In this document: positions 28,625 to 36,896 of the stretch, piece after piece
How the letters are laid out: every line of letters begins with the position of its first letter
Numbering within the stretch: the first letter of the stretch is position 1
Assembly (NCBI GenBank): GCA_018816945.1
Contig: JAHIVC010000099.1
Coordinates: forward strand, 440,554-504,553
DNA length: 64,000 bases
Direction: 5' to 3'
From: Bacteroidota bacterium
GTDB lineage: Bacteria > Bacteroidota > Bacteroidia > Bacteroidales > GCA-2711565
Notes under the pieces: generated by a model
Told to the model about the DNA's origin: nothing
Seen by the model: only the letters and a program-made list of their open reading frames with translations
The model's database searches: none
Translations under genes and position numbers: made by a program

Positions 28625-29970
28625 AATGATAAGGTAAAGATTGTTTCAACATGAGGGGTGGATTTAACAGAAATATTCCCACCATGCATCCGCATAATTT
28701 GGCGTGAAAGGCTCAGCCCTATTCCTGAGCCTTTTTCTTTGGTTGTGAAAAATGGCACAAAAATATCATTTATAATATTTGAAGAAATCCCAACACCATT
28801 GTCTTTTACCTGAATGCAAACTTTTCCCATGGTGCTGAAAGCTGTTATTGAAAGCTGTGGTTTTTCAGTATTTTCGAGTGCCTGTATACTGTTTTTTGTC
28901 AGGTTGATCAGGATTTGATCTATCAGATTTGGATCGGCATTAATAGTTAAAGAATCTTCTGCTTTGAATTCATATGCAATATTGTTTTTGATCAATTCGG
29001 GTTTCCATAATTGTTCTGCATTCTGCAAAAGTTCATTCACATTTACAACTTCAATTTTCGGTTGTGGAATTTTGGTAAGTTTACGGTATTCGGTCACAAA
29101 ATCAAATAAACCATCGCTTCGGTTTTGGATCGTTTTTACGCTTCGGATCACATCACGAATTTGTTCGGTGCTTAAATCTCCAATATTCACACTGTTTTCA
29201 TCTTTGCCTAAAATCATCAAAATGGTTTCGGTAAGTGATGAAATTGGGGTTACAGAATTCATGATTTCATGATTTAAGATTCTGATTAGTCTTATCCATG
29301 CTTCAGCTTCCTTTTGTTCAATTTCGCCTTTAATATCCTGAAAGGAAATAATGGTGTGATTTTCTTCCAATAACACGCTGTTACTTACATTCAGCGATAG
29401 CTGTTTTTTGCTTTCTCCCAATTCAATTAGTTTCTTTCCACCGGAGATTAATTTATCTACTTCTGACGTAAAGGCAAAAATCTTGACTTCAAGCTGATTC
29501 CATCTCCTGGTCTTTTTAACTCCAAGTATATTCTCGGCAGCCGAATTCATCAAAATAAGCTCATTCTTTCCATTTAATGCAATTAACCCCACATTAATTT
29601 GTTCAACGATTAACGTCAAAAATTGAAGTTGTAATTCCTTTTCAATTTTGATTTCTTTAAAAGAGTCGATAATTTCGTTAAAAGCCTGATGTAAATCACC
29701 GATATATGATTTTTTATGTTGAGTTGAATAATAAACCGAAAAATCGGAATATTTGATCGACATCAGGAACTTAGCCAGTTCCCGATTGGTACGAGTAACG
29801 TAAATAATCAGATTTGAGACCAGAAAAACAAAAATACTTATCCCAACTGTAAAAGTAAAAACCAACTGGCTTCGTTCTAAAATAAAATAGAACACGGAGA
29901 GAAACCCAAGTACAATCAGAATACCAAATATCCTGATCACCACACCGAAAATAAATTTTTTAGAGACCAT
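28621..29970 (-). CDS. Sensor histidine kinase, short-loop two-helix membrane type (module D)
   Basis: This 449-residue kinase starts at ATG 29970 (MVSKKFIFGVVIRI), which gives the same 11-nt overlap with its regulator gene as in modules B and C; a TTG three codons upstream is less likely. Two helices (about 8-30 and 36-58) are linked by a short loop. The PAS-like region contains VGLIALNGKNELILMNSAAE. HisKA has the His in LNHEIMNSVTPISS, and the ATPase domain has NLTKNSIQAL, DNGVGIS and GSGIGLSLSRQIM. It converges on the module C permease with overlapping stop codons. Confidence 0.92.
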   Translation of the reverse strand: MVSKKFIFGVVIRIFGILIVLGFLSVFYFILERSQLVFTFTVGISIFVFLVSNLIIYVTRTNRELAKFLMSIKYSDFSVYYSTQHKKSYIGDLHQAFNEIIDSFKEIKIEKELQLQFLTLIVEQINVGLIALNGKNELILMNSAAENILGVKKTRRWNQLEVKIFAFTSEVDKLISGGKKLIELGESKKQLSLNVSNSVLLEENHTIISFQDIKGEIEQKEAEAWIRLIRILNHEIMNSVTPISSLTETILMILGKDENSVNIGDLSTEQIRDVIRSVKTIQNRSDGLFDFVTEYRKLTKIPQPKIEVVNVNELLQNAEQLWKPELIKNNIAYEFKAEDSLTINADPNLIDQILINLTKNSIQALENTEKPQLSITAFSTMGKVCIQVKDNGVGISSNIINDIFVPFFTTKEKGSGIGLSLSRQIMRMHGGNISVKSTPHVETIFTLSF

Positions 29971-31333
29971 ATTTTTCAAGTCTTCGGTAAAGTGCCGTAC
30001 GGGCTATTCCCAAATCTTTGGCCGCCTTTGTTATATTACCTTTATTTTTACTAATTGCTTTTAAAATATGCCTCTTTTCCATTTCTTTCAAATTCAGGGT
30101 ATCTTCTGTTTTCCCCTGAATTTTCGCATTTGAAAAGTCACTTGCGAAATCGTGAAAATTTAATTTAATCCCATCGCTCAATATTACTGCTCTTTCAATC
30201 AGATGCCCCAATTCACGTATGTTTCCGGGCCAACTGTATTTCGATAAAAGGTTGATGATGTTTTGAGAAACCTGAAGTTTTGGTTTGTTATATTTTTTGG
30301 TAAATTTTTTAAAAAAGAAGTTTAGCAAAAGGGGAATATCTCCGATACGTTCACGCAGTGGTGGAACGTTAATTTCAACAATATTTATTCGGTATAATAA
30401 ATCTTCACGAAATTCGCCTTTTTGAACCATTTCATACAAAGGCATATTGGTAGCACAAATCAGCCGGAAATCAACCTGGATTTCCTTACCAGAGCCAATT
30501 CGATTTACTCTTCTGTTTTGCAATACGCTTAAAAGCTTAGCTTGTAAAGGAAGACTTAGATTGCCTATTTCATCCAAAAAAATTGTTCCATGATGAGCCA
30601 ATTCGAAGCGGCCGGCTTTATCAACATGCGCATCAGTAAATGATCCCTTTATATGCCCGAAGAGTTCACTCTCAAAAAGATTTTCATGAATGGCCCCCAG
30701 ATCTACCGGAATGAAAACTTCGTTTCTCCGATTAGATTGTTTATGAATTTCTCGGGCGATAAGTTCCTTACCTGTTCCGTTTTCTCCCAAAATTAAAACA
30801 TCGGCTTCGGTGATTGCTACTTTTTCAATGAGAGTAAATACCTTTTGAATTGCCAATGAATTTCCAACAAATTCCTTAAAATGCTGATTGATTTCCGAGT
30901 CAAGTGTTTCATTTGTATTTCTAAGTTTTTCAACTTCAAGTTTGGATTTTCGCAGTTGAAGTGCTGCTAAAATGCATCCTAGCAATTTATCATTTTTCCA
31001 TGGTTTTACCAGAAAGTCAAAAGAACCAATTTTCATTGCCTGAACGGCTATATCAACTCCACCATAAGCCGTAATAAAAACTACAACTGCTGCTGGATTG
31101 ATTGAAAGAATTCGGTTCAGCCAATATATTCCTTCTTCTCCATCATTTTTCCCTTTCGTGAAATTCATGTCCAGCAAAATCACATCAAAATCAATAATTT
31201 CCATTAATTCGGGGATCTTATCCGGGCGTTGTTCCACCCGAACTTCTGTGAACAATTGTTTCAGGAAAATCTGGGCACTTACCAATACATCCAGATCATC
31301 ATCAATAATTAATATGCTTGCTTCCGTTTTCAA
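29960..31333 (-). CDS. Sigma-54-dependent response regulator, NtrC family, TTG start (module D)
   Basis: This 457-residue activator has a receiver with D55 in ILLDMNF, T in ITAYGG and K in LVKPW. The AAA+ domain has GENGTGKE, the contact loop GSFTDA, GTIFLDEIGN and FREDLLYRINI. A Fis helix-turn-helix (ITKAAKDLGIARTALYRRLEKY) ends the protein. The only start that retains the receiver is TTG at 31333, because an in-frame TGA lies three codons upstream and no ATG occurs before the receiver. A minus-strand TACATTTG -7 box (31373-31380) overlaps the first activator site, suggesting autoregulation. Confidence 0.92.
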   Translation of the reverse strand: MKTEASILIIDDDLDVLVSAQIFLKQLFTEVRVEQRPDKIPELMEIIDFDVILLDMNFTKGKNDGEEGIYWLNRILSINPAAVVVFITAYGGVDIAVQAMKIGSFDFLVKPWKNDKLLGCILAALQLRKSKLEVEKLRNTNETLDSEINQHFKEFVGNSLAIQKVFTLIEKVAITEADVLILGENGTGKELIAREIHKQSNRRNEVFIPVDLGAIHENLFESELFGHIKGSFTDAHVDKAGRFELAHHGTIFLDEIGNLSLPLQAKLLSVLQNRRVNRIGSGKEIQVDFRLICATNMPLYEMVQKGEFREDLLYRINIVEINVPPLRERIGDIPLLLNFFFKKFTKKYNKPKLQVSQNIINLLSKYSWPGNIRELGHLIERAVILSDGIKLNFHDFASDFSNAKIQGKTEDTLNLKEMEKRHILKAISKNKGNITKAAKDLGIARTALYRRLEKYGL

Positions 31334-31372
31334 AACCGATCAAATTTTGTTTTAACTTCCAACATCAAACTT

Positions 31373-31380
31373 CAAATGTA
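31373..31380 (-). promoter_or_regulatory. -7 box of module D regulator operon, overlapping an activator site
   Basis: The minus strand reads TACATTTG, a perfect TAnnTTTG match, about 39 nt upstream of the TTG start. Its outer four bases are also the first four of the activator site at 31377, so bound activator could block this promoter. Confidence 0.42.
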
Positions 31381-31415
31381 CTAAAACCCGACATAAGTTG
31401 TACTAAAAACAGACA
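31377..31415 (+). promoter_or_regulatory. Paired 17-bp activator sites (candidate UAS), module D
   Basis: TGTACTAAAACCCGACA (31377-31393) and TGTACTAAAAACAGACA (31399-31415) match at 15 of 17 positions and start 22 bp apart. Both have the TGT-N11-ACA frame seen in module C. The pair ends 68 bp before the GG of the sigma-54-type promoter. Confidence 0.62.
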
Positions 31416-31480
31416 CTTAATTTACATATTTCTTCTTTTACTAACATTGTAAATATCTGATAATAAACAAAAAAAAATTA

Positions 31481-31497
31481 GTGGCACAGGCTTTGAG
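31481..31497 (+). promoter_or_regulatory. Sigma-54-type promoter for permease operon (module D)
   Basis: GTGGCACAGGCTTTGAG has TGGCAC, the textbook -24 core, with GG-N10-GA spacing. It lies 24 nt upstream of the first permease ATG. Confidence 0.65.
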
Positions 31498-31520
31498 TTA
31501 CTAAAATAAACGATGATGTT

Positions 31521-33863
31521 ATGGTTAGGAATTTATTAAAAATCACCATCCGGAATTTTAAACGCCAATTCGGGTTTTCGATGCTCAATATTCTTGGATT
31601 GACCATAGGAATGGCAAGTTTCATTATGATATACTTATGGATCTCCGATGAGTTGAGTTATGAAAGTGCCTATAGCAAAGCTGATCGGATTTATGTGGTT
31701 CATAAGGAATATCAGGTGGCTGGTCAGTCTCAATTTAACCCTTCAACTCCGGCCCCCTTGGCACCTCGATTAAAGAATGATTTTGCCGAAATTGAAAGTT
31801 CAATTCGAATCGCCAGAATGAGTGTAACCGTTGAGTATAAAGGTGAAACATATACTAATCAACGTTTATGTGCCTCAGATCCTGATTATATCAACCTGTT
31901 TGATTTAGAATTTATTAATGGCGATCGAAACAAAGTATTTGATGAGCCGCATGCTGTAATCATAGCTCAAAAAATTGCCGATCGCTATTTTAAGGGAGAA
32001 AATCCTTTGGGGAAAGTTTTGAAAATTAATGATCGAAAAAGCTTAACTGTTACCGGTGTTTATAAAGATCCTCCTGAAAAATCAACAATTAAGTACGAAT
32101 TAGTTGGGCGTTTCGATTTTTTAATTGAAAATGGTGAGAACAGGGATGATTGGGGAAATCATCGATTTCGTACCATGATTTTAGTTAATTCTGAAGTCGA
32201 TATGCAAGCCTTGGATCGAAAAATGAGTGATTTGATTCAGGCGCAAATTCCCGATGAAAAGATTGCAATAAAAACACTGGCATTGGATAAGTTAAGGCTT
32301 TATACTATTGATGGTAAGAATCAACGAATACAATACGTTCATTTATTCATGGCCATCGCCATCTTTATCATTTTCATAGCATGTATCAATTTTATGAATT
32401 TATCTACAGCCAAAGCTGCCAGAAGAAGCAAAGAAATTGGTTTAAGAAAAGTAGTTGGCAGCAGCCGGAATATGTTAATCCTTCAGTTTATTACAGAGTC
32501 GGTTTTATTTGCGGCAATATCTGCTTTGTTGGCCATGATGCTGGTTGAGTTGTTCAGGCCTGTATTTAACCAAATTACTGTTAAGCAGATCAGCATTGAT
32601 TATCAAGACATCAGGGTCTATCTGAAATTAATAAGTCTGGTCTTATTTACCGGATTTTTATCAGGCAGTTATCCGGCTTTTTTTATGTCATCGTTTAAGC
32701 CTGTACTGGCCATAAAAAATGCAATTCATTTGGGTGTGAAAGGTATTCTTTTCAGAAAAATTTTGGTTATCATCCAATTTACGATTTCTATCTTTTTAAT
32801 CATTTCTACGTTTTTTATCTTTTTTCAAATCAGGAGCATTCAGCAAAAGGATCTGGGATTTGACAAAAAAAATGTAATTGCATTCGATGCAGAAGGACGA
32901 ATAAGTACAAATTATCAGGCATTTAAAAATGAATTATTGAGCAATAAGGGAATTGTAAATGTAACGAGGGCAACCCAATTACCCAACGATATTGAAAATA
33001 TATTCAGGAATGTAACCTGGGAGGATATGCAGCAACCGGAGGGATCGACTTTTGGCGCAGGTACCATCGATTATGACTATTTCGAAACCATGAAAATGGA
33101 TATTGTTGAAGGGCGAAGTTTTTCGAAAGAATATGGCAGAGATTCGGTAAATGTAATATTTAACCAAACAGCCATTAAACTGATGGGTTATGAAAACCCC
33201 ATTGGCAGAAGTTTTTCCTTTGATGATACAAACCCCGGAAAAATAGTTGGAGTTGTGAAGGATTTTCATTCACGCCCTTTAACTGAGAAGATTGAACCTG
33301 TAATGTTCATTCTTTATCCTGCTTGGTGTAATTTAGTTTTTGTACGTCTGGAAGATAGTCATGTGGAAAAGGCCCTTAAACATATTGAGAAAATTTATAA
33401 AGATTTTGCACCGCAACATCCTTTTAATTATACCTTTTTGGATCAAAGCATCAAAGAGCAATATCAATCAGAACAAAATATTGGAAAACTTTCCGCAATT
33501 TTTTCCTTGATCGCAGTCATTATCTCTTGTTTGGGTTTATATGGGCTGGCGGCATATACCGCCGATCAGAAGAAAAAAGAAATAGGCATTAGAAAGGTGT
33601 TCGGGGCGGATATAATTGGTATCATCTATAAATTATCAACATCTTTTGCAATTTGGGTTATGATTGCTAATGTAATCGCATGGCCAATCGCTTGGCTAGT
33701 TATGGATAATTGGTTGCAAAATTTCGCCTATCGCATCGATTTGTATTGGTGGGTATTTGTTTTGTCGGGAATACTTGCTTTATTCATTGCTATTATAACC
33801 GTGGGTTTACAGGTTTATCGTGCAGCAATTTGTAATCCCATCGATTCAATTAAATATGAATAA
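31521..33863 (+). CDS. FtsX-like/MacB-type ABC permease, first of a pair (module D)
   Basis: This 780-residue permease is the shortest complete paralogue in the window. It has helix 1 (about 18-40), a periplasmic domain, an FtsX block with KEIGLRKVVGSSRNMLILQF, a second periplasmic domain, and a last FtsX block with KEIGIRKVFGAD. The tail is NPIDSIKYE. The next permease starts 33 nt downstream, so the two are co-transcribed and might form a heterodimer. Each already carries two FtsX cores, so a pair is not obviously required. No ATPase is encoded alongside. Confidence 0.93.
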   Translation: MVRNLLKITIRNFKRQFGFSMLNILGLTIGMASFIMIYLWISDELSYESAYSKADRIYVVHKEYQVAGQSQFNPSTPAPLAPRLKNDFAEIESSIRIARMSVTVEYKGETYTNQRLCASDPDYINLFDLEFINGDRNKVFDEPHAVIIAQKIADRYFKGENPLGKVLKINDRKSLTVTGVYKDPPEKSTIKYELVGRFDFLIENGENRDDWGNHRFRTMILVNSEVDMQALDRKMSDLIQAQIPDEKIAIKTLALDKLRLYTIDGKNQRIQYVHLFMAIAIFIIFIACINFMNLSTAKAARRSKEIGLRKVVGSSRNMLILQFITESVLFAAISALLAMMLVELFRPVFNQITVKQISIDYQDIRVYLKLISLVLFTGFLSGSYPAFFMSSFKPVLAIKNAIHLGVKGILFRKILVIIQFTISIFLIISTFFIFFQIRSIQQKDLGFDKKNVIAFDAEGRISTNYQAFKNELLSNKGIVNVTRATQLPNDIENIFRNVTWEDMQQPEGSTFGAGTIDYDYFETMKMDIVEGRSFSKEYGRDSVNVIFNQTAIKLMGYENPIGRSFSFDDTNPGKIVGVVKDFHSRPLTEKIEPVMFILYPAWCNLVFVRLEDSHVEKALKHIEKIYKDFAPQHPFNYTFLDQSIKEQYQSEQNIGKLSAIFSLIAVIISCLGLYGLAAYTADQKKKEIGIRKVFGADIIGIIYKLSTSFAIWVMIANVIAWPIAWLVMDNWLQNFAYRIDLYWWVFVLSGILALFIAIITVGLQVYRAAICNPIDSIKYE

Positions 33864-33896
33864 GAAAATATTTAAAAATCTTTAAGATAACATAAT

Positions 33897-36284
33897 ATGT
33901 TCAAAAATAATTTAAAAATTGCCTTTCGTCTTTTTATGTATAATAAAGGCTATTCGCTTCTCAATATTTTTGGCTTATCCATTGGAATAGCGGTAAGCAT
34001 TGTAGGGTTCTTATATGTTTTTAGCGAATTTAGTCATGACCGCTTCAATAAAAATGCGGACAGGATTCACAGGATTGCAGTAGAAGCTTTAATTGGAACA
34101 AGCGAAATACACATGGCACAAACCTCAGCGGCCTACGCAGATGCATTATATAATGACTTCCCTGAAATCGATAAGATAACCCGTATAAAAGATAATGAGT
34201 TTACCTTTGAATATCAGGATAAAAAATTTGTTGAAAATAATGTTTTTGTGGTGGACTCTACCTTTTTCGACATTTTTACGATTCCTGTTATACAAGGTAA
34301 AACATCAAATTTGTTGAATGAACCATATATGGCAGTACTAACAAAAAGTGCAGCAGAAAGATATTTTGGGGATAATAATCCTGTAAATCAGATAATACGG
34401 GAAGGGGAAACTAATTTTAAGGTTATTGCTGTTGTTGAGGATGTCCCTAAAAACTCGCACTTCCATTTTGATATTGCTGTTTCAATAGTCAGTTTTGACA
34501 GGTATTATGTTAATCCACATTGGTTTAATAACAATGTCAGGACGTATATTATGCTTCATAAGAATGTGGATTATAAAAAGGTTGAAGCAAGGTTTCCTGA
34601 ATTTGTCAATAATTACTTATACAACGGTAGATATAGTGCTAATACCGCAAAAGGAAATAAATGGGAACTTTATCTGCAGCCCCTCACGTCCATTCACCTA
34701 AACTCTGACTTACGTGGCGAATTCGAAGCAAATGGCCGTAAAGAATATATCTATATTTTCTTAATAGTTACCGTTTTCATTTTGCTTATAGCTTGTATAA
34801 ACTTTATTAATTTGTCGACGGCAAAAGCAACAAAGAGAGCCAAAGAAGTGGGGGTGTGTAAAGTTTTGGGGGCAGAAAAAAAACAACTGATCCGGCAATT
34901 TTTATTGGAGTCGGTGTTTTTTTCTTTTATTTCATTAATAATTGCCATGATGCTTGTTGAATTGTTCAAACCATTTTTGAATCAATTGATAAATAAATCC
35001 CTGATCATTGATTATACAGATCCAATATTTATCATGGTACTAATTGGCCTCATCCTTTTTACAGGTTTATTGGGTGGAGCTTATCCTGCTGTTGTTATGT
35101 CTTCATTCCGCCCCATTGTTGTATTAAAGGGCAACTCCCAAAGAGGGGGGAAATTCTTATGGTTAAGAAATGTTTTGGTCATTTTTCAATTTTTAATTTC
35201 GGTGGTTGTGATTATTGGCACATTGGTTATTTCTATCCAGCTTAATTTTATGCAAAACAAAAACTTGGGCTTTGATAAAGAAAAGGTGATTGTTATTAAA
35301 AATGTCAATACAATTGGAGGTTCAATCCAGGCAATAAAAAATGAAATCGAAAATCTTTCATTTGTCCAGCATGTTGCTTATTCCGACCGTTTGCCCGGAA
35401 GAACATTAGCTGGCAGGGGATTTAGGGTGGAAGGCGAAAAAGATGGGTTTGCCATAAATGCATTATTTACAGATGAAAATCTTGCTGATGTATTAAAGCT
35501 TAAACTCAGCAAGGGCAGGTTTTTTTCGAATGAGTATGGAACGGATACGATGGCCATCGTAATAAATAAAGAAACTGAAAAGTTGTTGGGTTTTGAAGAT
35601 CCTTTGGGTAAGCGGCTTATTATGGAAGGCCCAACGTTATCTTATTTTCATATTATTGGTGTTGTTGAAAATTTCCATTATGAATCAAAACATCAGAAAA
35701 TTCATCCGATGGCTTTTATGGCTATAGGTGCGCCCTTAAGTGAACGGGGTTATTATTTGTCTGTTCGCGTTGTTTCGGATAATTATACGAAAATGATTGC
35801 TGAATTATCTAACATTTGGGAAAATTATTCTCCGGGCGTTTCCATTGATTATACCTTTTTGGACGAGCAATATGATTCACTTTATAAAAATGAAATGCAA
35901 ACGAAAAAGTTGTTTCTGGCATTTTCGTTCCTTACAATCTTTATAGCCTGTCTTGGTTTATTGGGTTTGGCATCGTACATGATCCAACAAAAGACCAGGG
36001 AAATAGGAATACGGAAAACATTTGGGGCCTCAGCAACCACCATCATCTGGTTGTTATCAAAAGGATTTGCAAAATGGATTATTATTGCCAATATAATTGC
36101 ATGGCCATTGGCTTGGTATTTATTCGATAATTGGTTGAACAATTTTGCAGAGCGATGTCCGCTTTCTTGGTGGTATTTTGCATTGGCTACCATTATTTCA
36201 TTATTAATAGCTTGGATTACGATTGCTTATCAAACTATTAAAGCATCAAAAGCAAACCCGATAGATGAATTAAGACATGAATAA
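33897..36284 (+). CDS. FtsX-like/MacB-type ABC permease, second of a pair (module D)
   Basis: This 795-residue paralogue has the same domain order. The first FtsX block reads KEVGVCKVLGAEKKQLIRQF, with Cys where the others have Arg (GVCK versus GIRK). The last block reads REIGIRKTFGAS, and the tail is NPIDELRHE. It follows the first permease by 33 nt, presumably on one sigma-54-dependent transcript. An alternating TGTTCA/TGAACA element begins six bases after its stop. Confidence 0.93.
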   Translation: MFKNNLKIAFRLFMYNKGYSLLNIFGLSIGIAVSIVGFLYVFSEFSHDRFNKNADRIHRIAVEALIGTSEIHMAQTSAAYADALYNDFPEIDKITRIKDNEFTFEYQDKKFVENNVFVVDSTFFDIFTIPVIQGKTSNLLNEPYMAVLTKSAAERYFGDNNPVNQIIREGETNFKVIAVVEDVPKNSHFHFDIAVSIVSFDRYYVNPHWFNNNVRTYIMLHKNVDYKKVEARFPEFVNNYLYNGRYSANTAKGNKWELYLQPLTSIHLNSDLRGEFEANGRKEYIYIFLIVTVFILLIACINFINLSTAKATKRAKEVGVCKVLGAEKKQLIRQFLLESVFFSFISLIIAMMLVELFKPFLNQLINKSLIIDYTDPIFIMVLIGLILFTGLLGGAYPAVVMSSFRPIVVLKGNSQRGGKFLWLRNVLVIFQFLISVVVIIGTLVISIQLNFMQNKNLGFDKEKVIVIKNVNTIGGSIQAIKNEIENLSFVQHVAYSDRLPGRTLAGRGFRVEGEKDGFAINALFTDENLADVLKLKLSKGRFFSNEYGTDTMAIVINKETEKLLGFEDPLGKRLIMEGPTLSYFHIIGVVENFHYESKHQKIHPMAFMAIGAPLSERGYYLSVRVVSDNYTKMIAELSNIWENYSPGVSIDYTFLDEQYDSLYKNEMQTKKLFLAFSFLTIFIACLGLLGLASYMIQQKTREIGIRKTFGASATTIIWLLSKGFAKWIIIANIIAWPLAWYLFDNWLNNFAERCPLSWWYFALATIISLLIAWITIAYQTIKASKANPIDELRHE

Positions 36285-36289
36285 TCGCC

Positions 36290-36315
36290 TGTTCAAATCT
36301 GAACATTGATGTTCA
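36290..36315 (+). promoter_or_regulatory. Triple alternating palindrome, candidate operator/UAS
   Basis: TGTTCA-N4-TGAACA-N4-TGTTCA forms two overlapping perfect inverted repeats with a 10-bp period, one helical turn. It ends 68 bp upstream of the GG of the sigma-54-like site at 36381, the same distance as in module D. A terminator role for the permease transcript is possible but no T-run follows. Confidence 0.45.
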
Positions 36316-36380
36316 GCCGTGTGCGCTATTGTCCAATCAAAAAACCACTTAATATTCAGATTATCAGTATTTGAACCCAC

Positions 36381-36397
36381 ATGGCATGATCTTGGAT
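36381..36397 (+). promoter_or_regulatory. Possible sigma-54-type promoter for secreted NTF2-like gene
   Basis: ATGGCATGATCTTGGAT keeps TGGCATG and GG-N10-GA spacing but has TG instead of TT before the -12 dinucleotide. It lies 30 nt upstream of the ATG at 36428. It is weaker than the four module promoters. Confidence 0.35.
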
Positions 36398-36427
36398 ATT
36401 TATAATCAACCTAAAAATATTTATATC

Positions 36428-36877
36428 ATGAAAAAGATAACCCTAATTTTCTTTGCACTAATGTTGGGTGTGATTATTTCAGCCAAGGCGCAAACAGCTA
36501 CTGATACAACCGCAATTAAAGAAACCGTAATGAATTATATCGAAGGTTTCTATACTGCAGATGCTGCCCGTATGGAAAAAGCATTGTATTATGATTTAGC
36601 GAAAAGATATGTGACTCCTGAAAGAGATGGGAGAAACGGCGTGCAACATATGAGCGCCATGTTGCTTTATCAGGTTACTAAGATGCAAAAAGACAATACT
36701 GCTGAGCATGGCAAACTGAAATGTGATATTGTTATTAGTGAGATTTATGGACATGTTGCCATAGTGAGGGCAGAAACCGACTTTTTTACTTTTGTTGATT
36801 TTATACAATTGGGCAAAATAAACGGGGAGTGGAAAATTATAAATGTGATTTGGGAAAGAAAACCGATAAAAGAGTAA
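36428..36877 (+). CDS. Secreted NTF2-like (putative lumazine-binding) protein
   Basis: This 149-residue protein begins with a signal peptide (MKKITLIFFALMLGVIISAKA, cleavage before QTA). It has the pattern of the SnoaL/NTF2-like putative lumazine-binding family: an N-terminal helix (IKETVMNYIEGFYTADAARME), a middle strand-helix region (GVQHMSAMLL), and C-terminal strands CDIVISEIYGHVAIVRAETDFFTFVDFIQLG then KINGEWKIINVIWERK. I chose ATG 36428 for the signal peptide; an upstream in-frame start at 36371 would add 19 residues unlike a signal. It follows the paired permeases and may have its own promoter. The ligand is unknown and enzymatic activity is not implied. Confidence 0.82.
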   Translation: MKKITLIFFALMLGVIISAKAQTATDTTAIKETVMNYIEGFYTADAARMEKALYYDLAKRYVTPERDGRNGVQHMSAMLLYQVTKMQKDNTAEHGKLKCDIVISEIYGHVAIVRAETDFFTFVDFIQLGKINGEWKIINVIWERKPIKE

Positions 36878-36896
36878 TTCACTAAAATTTAATGAT

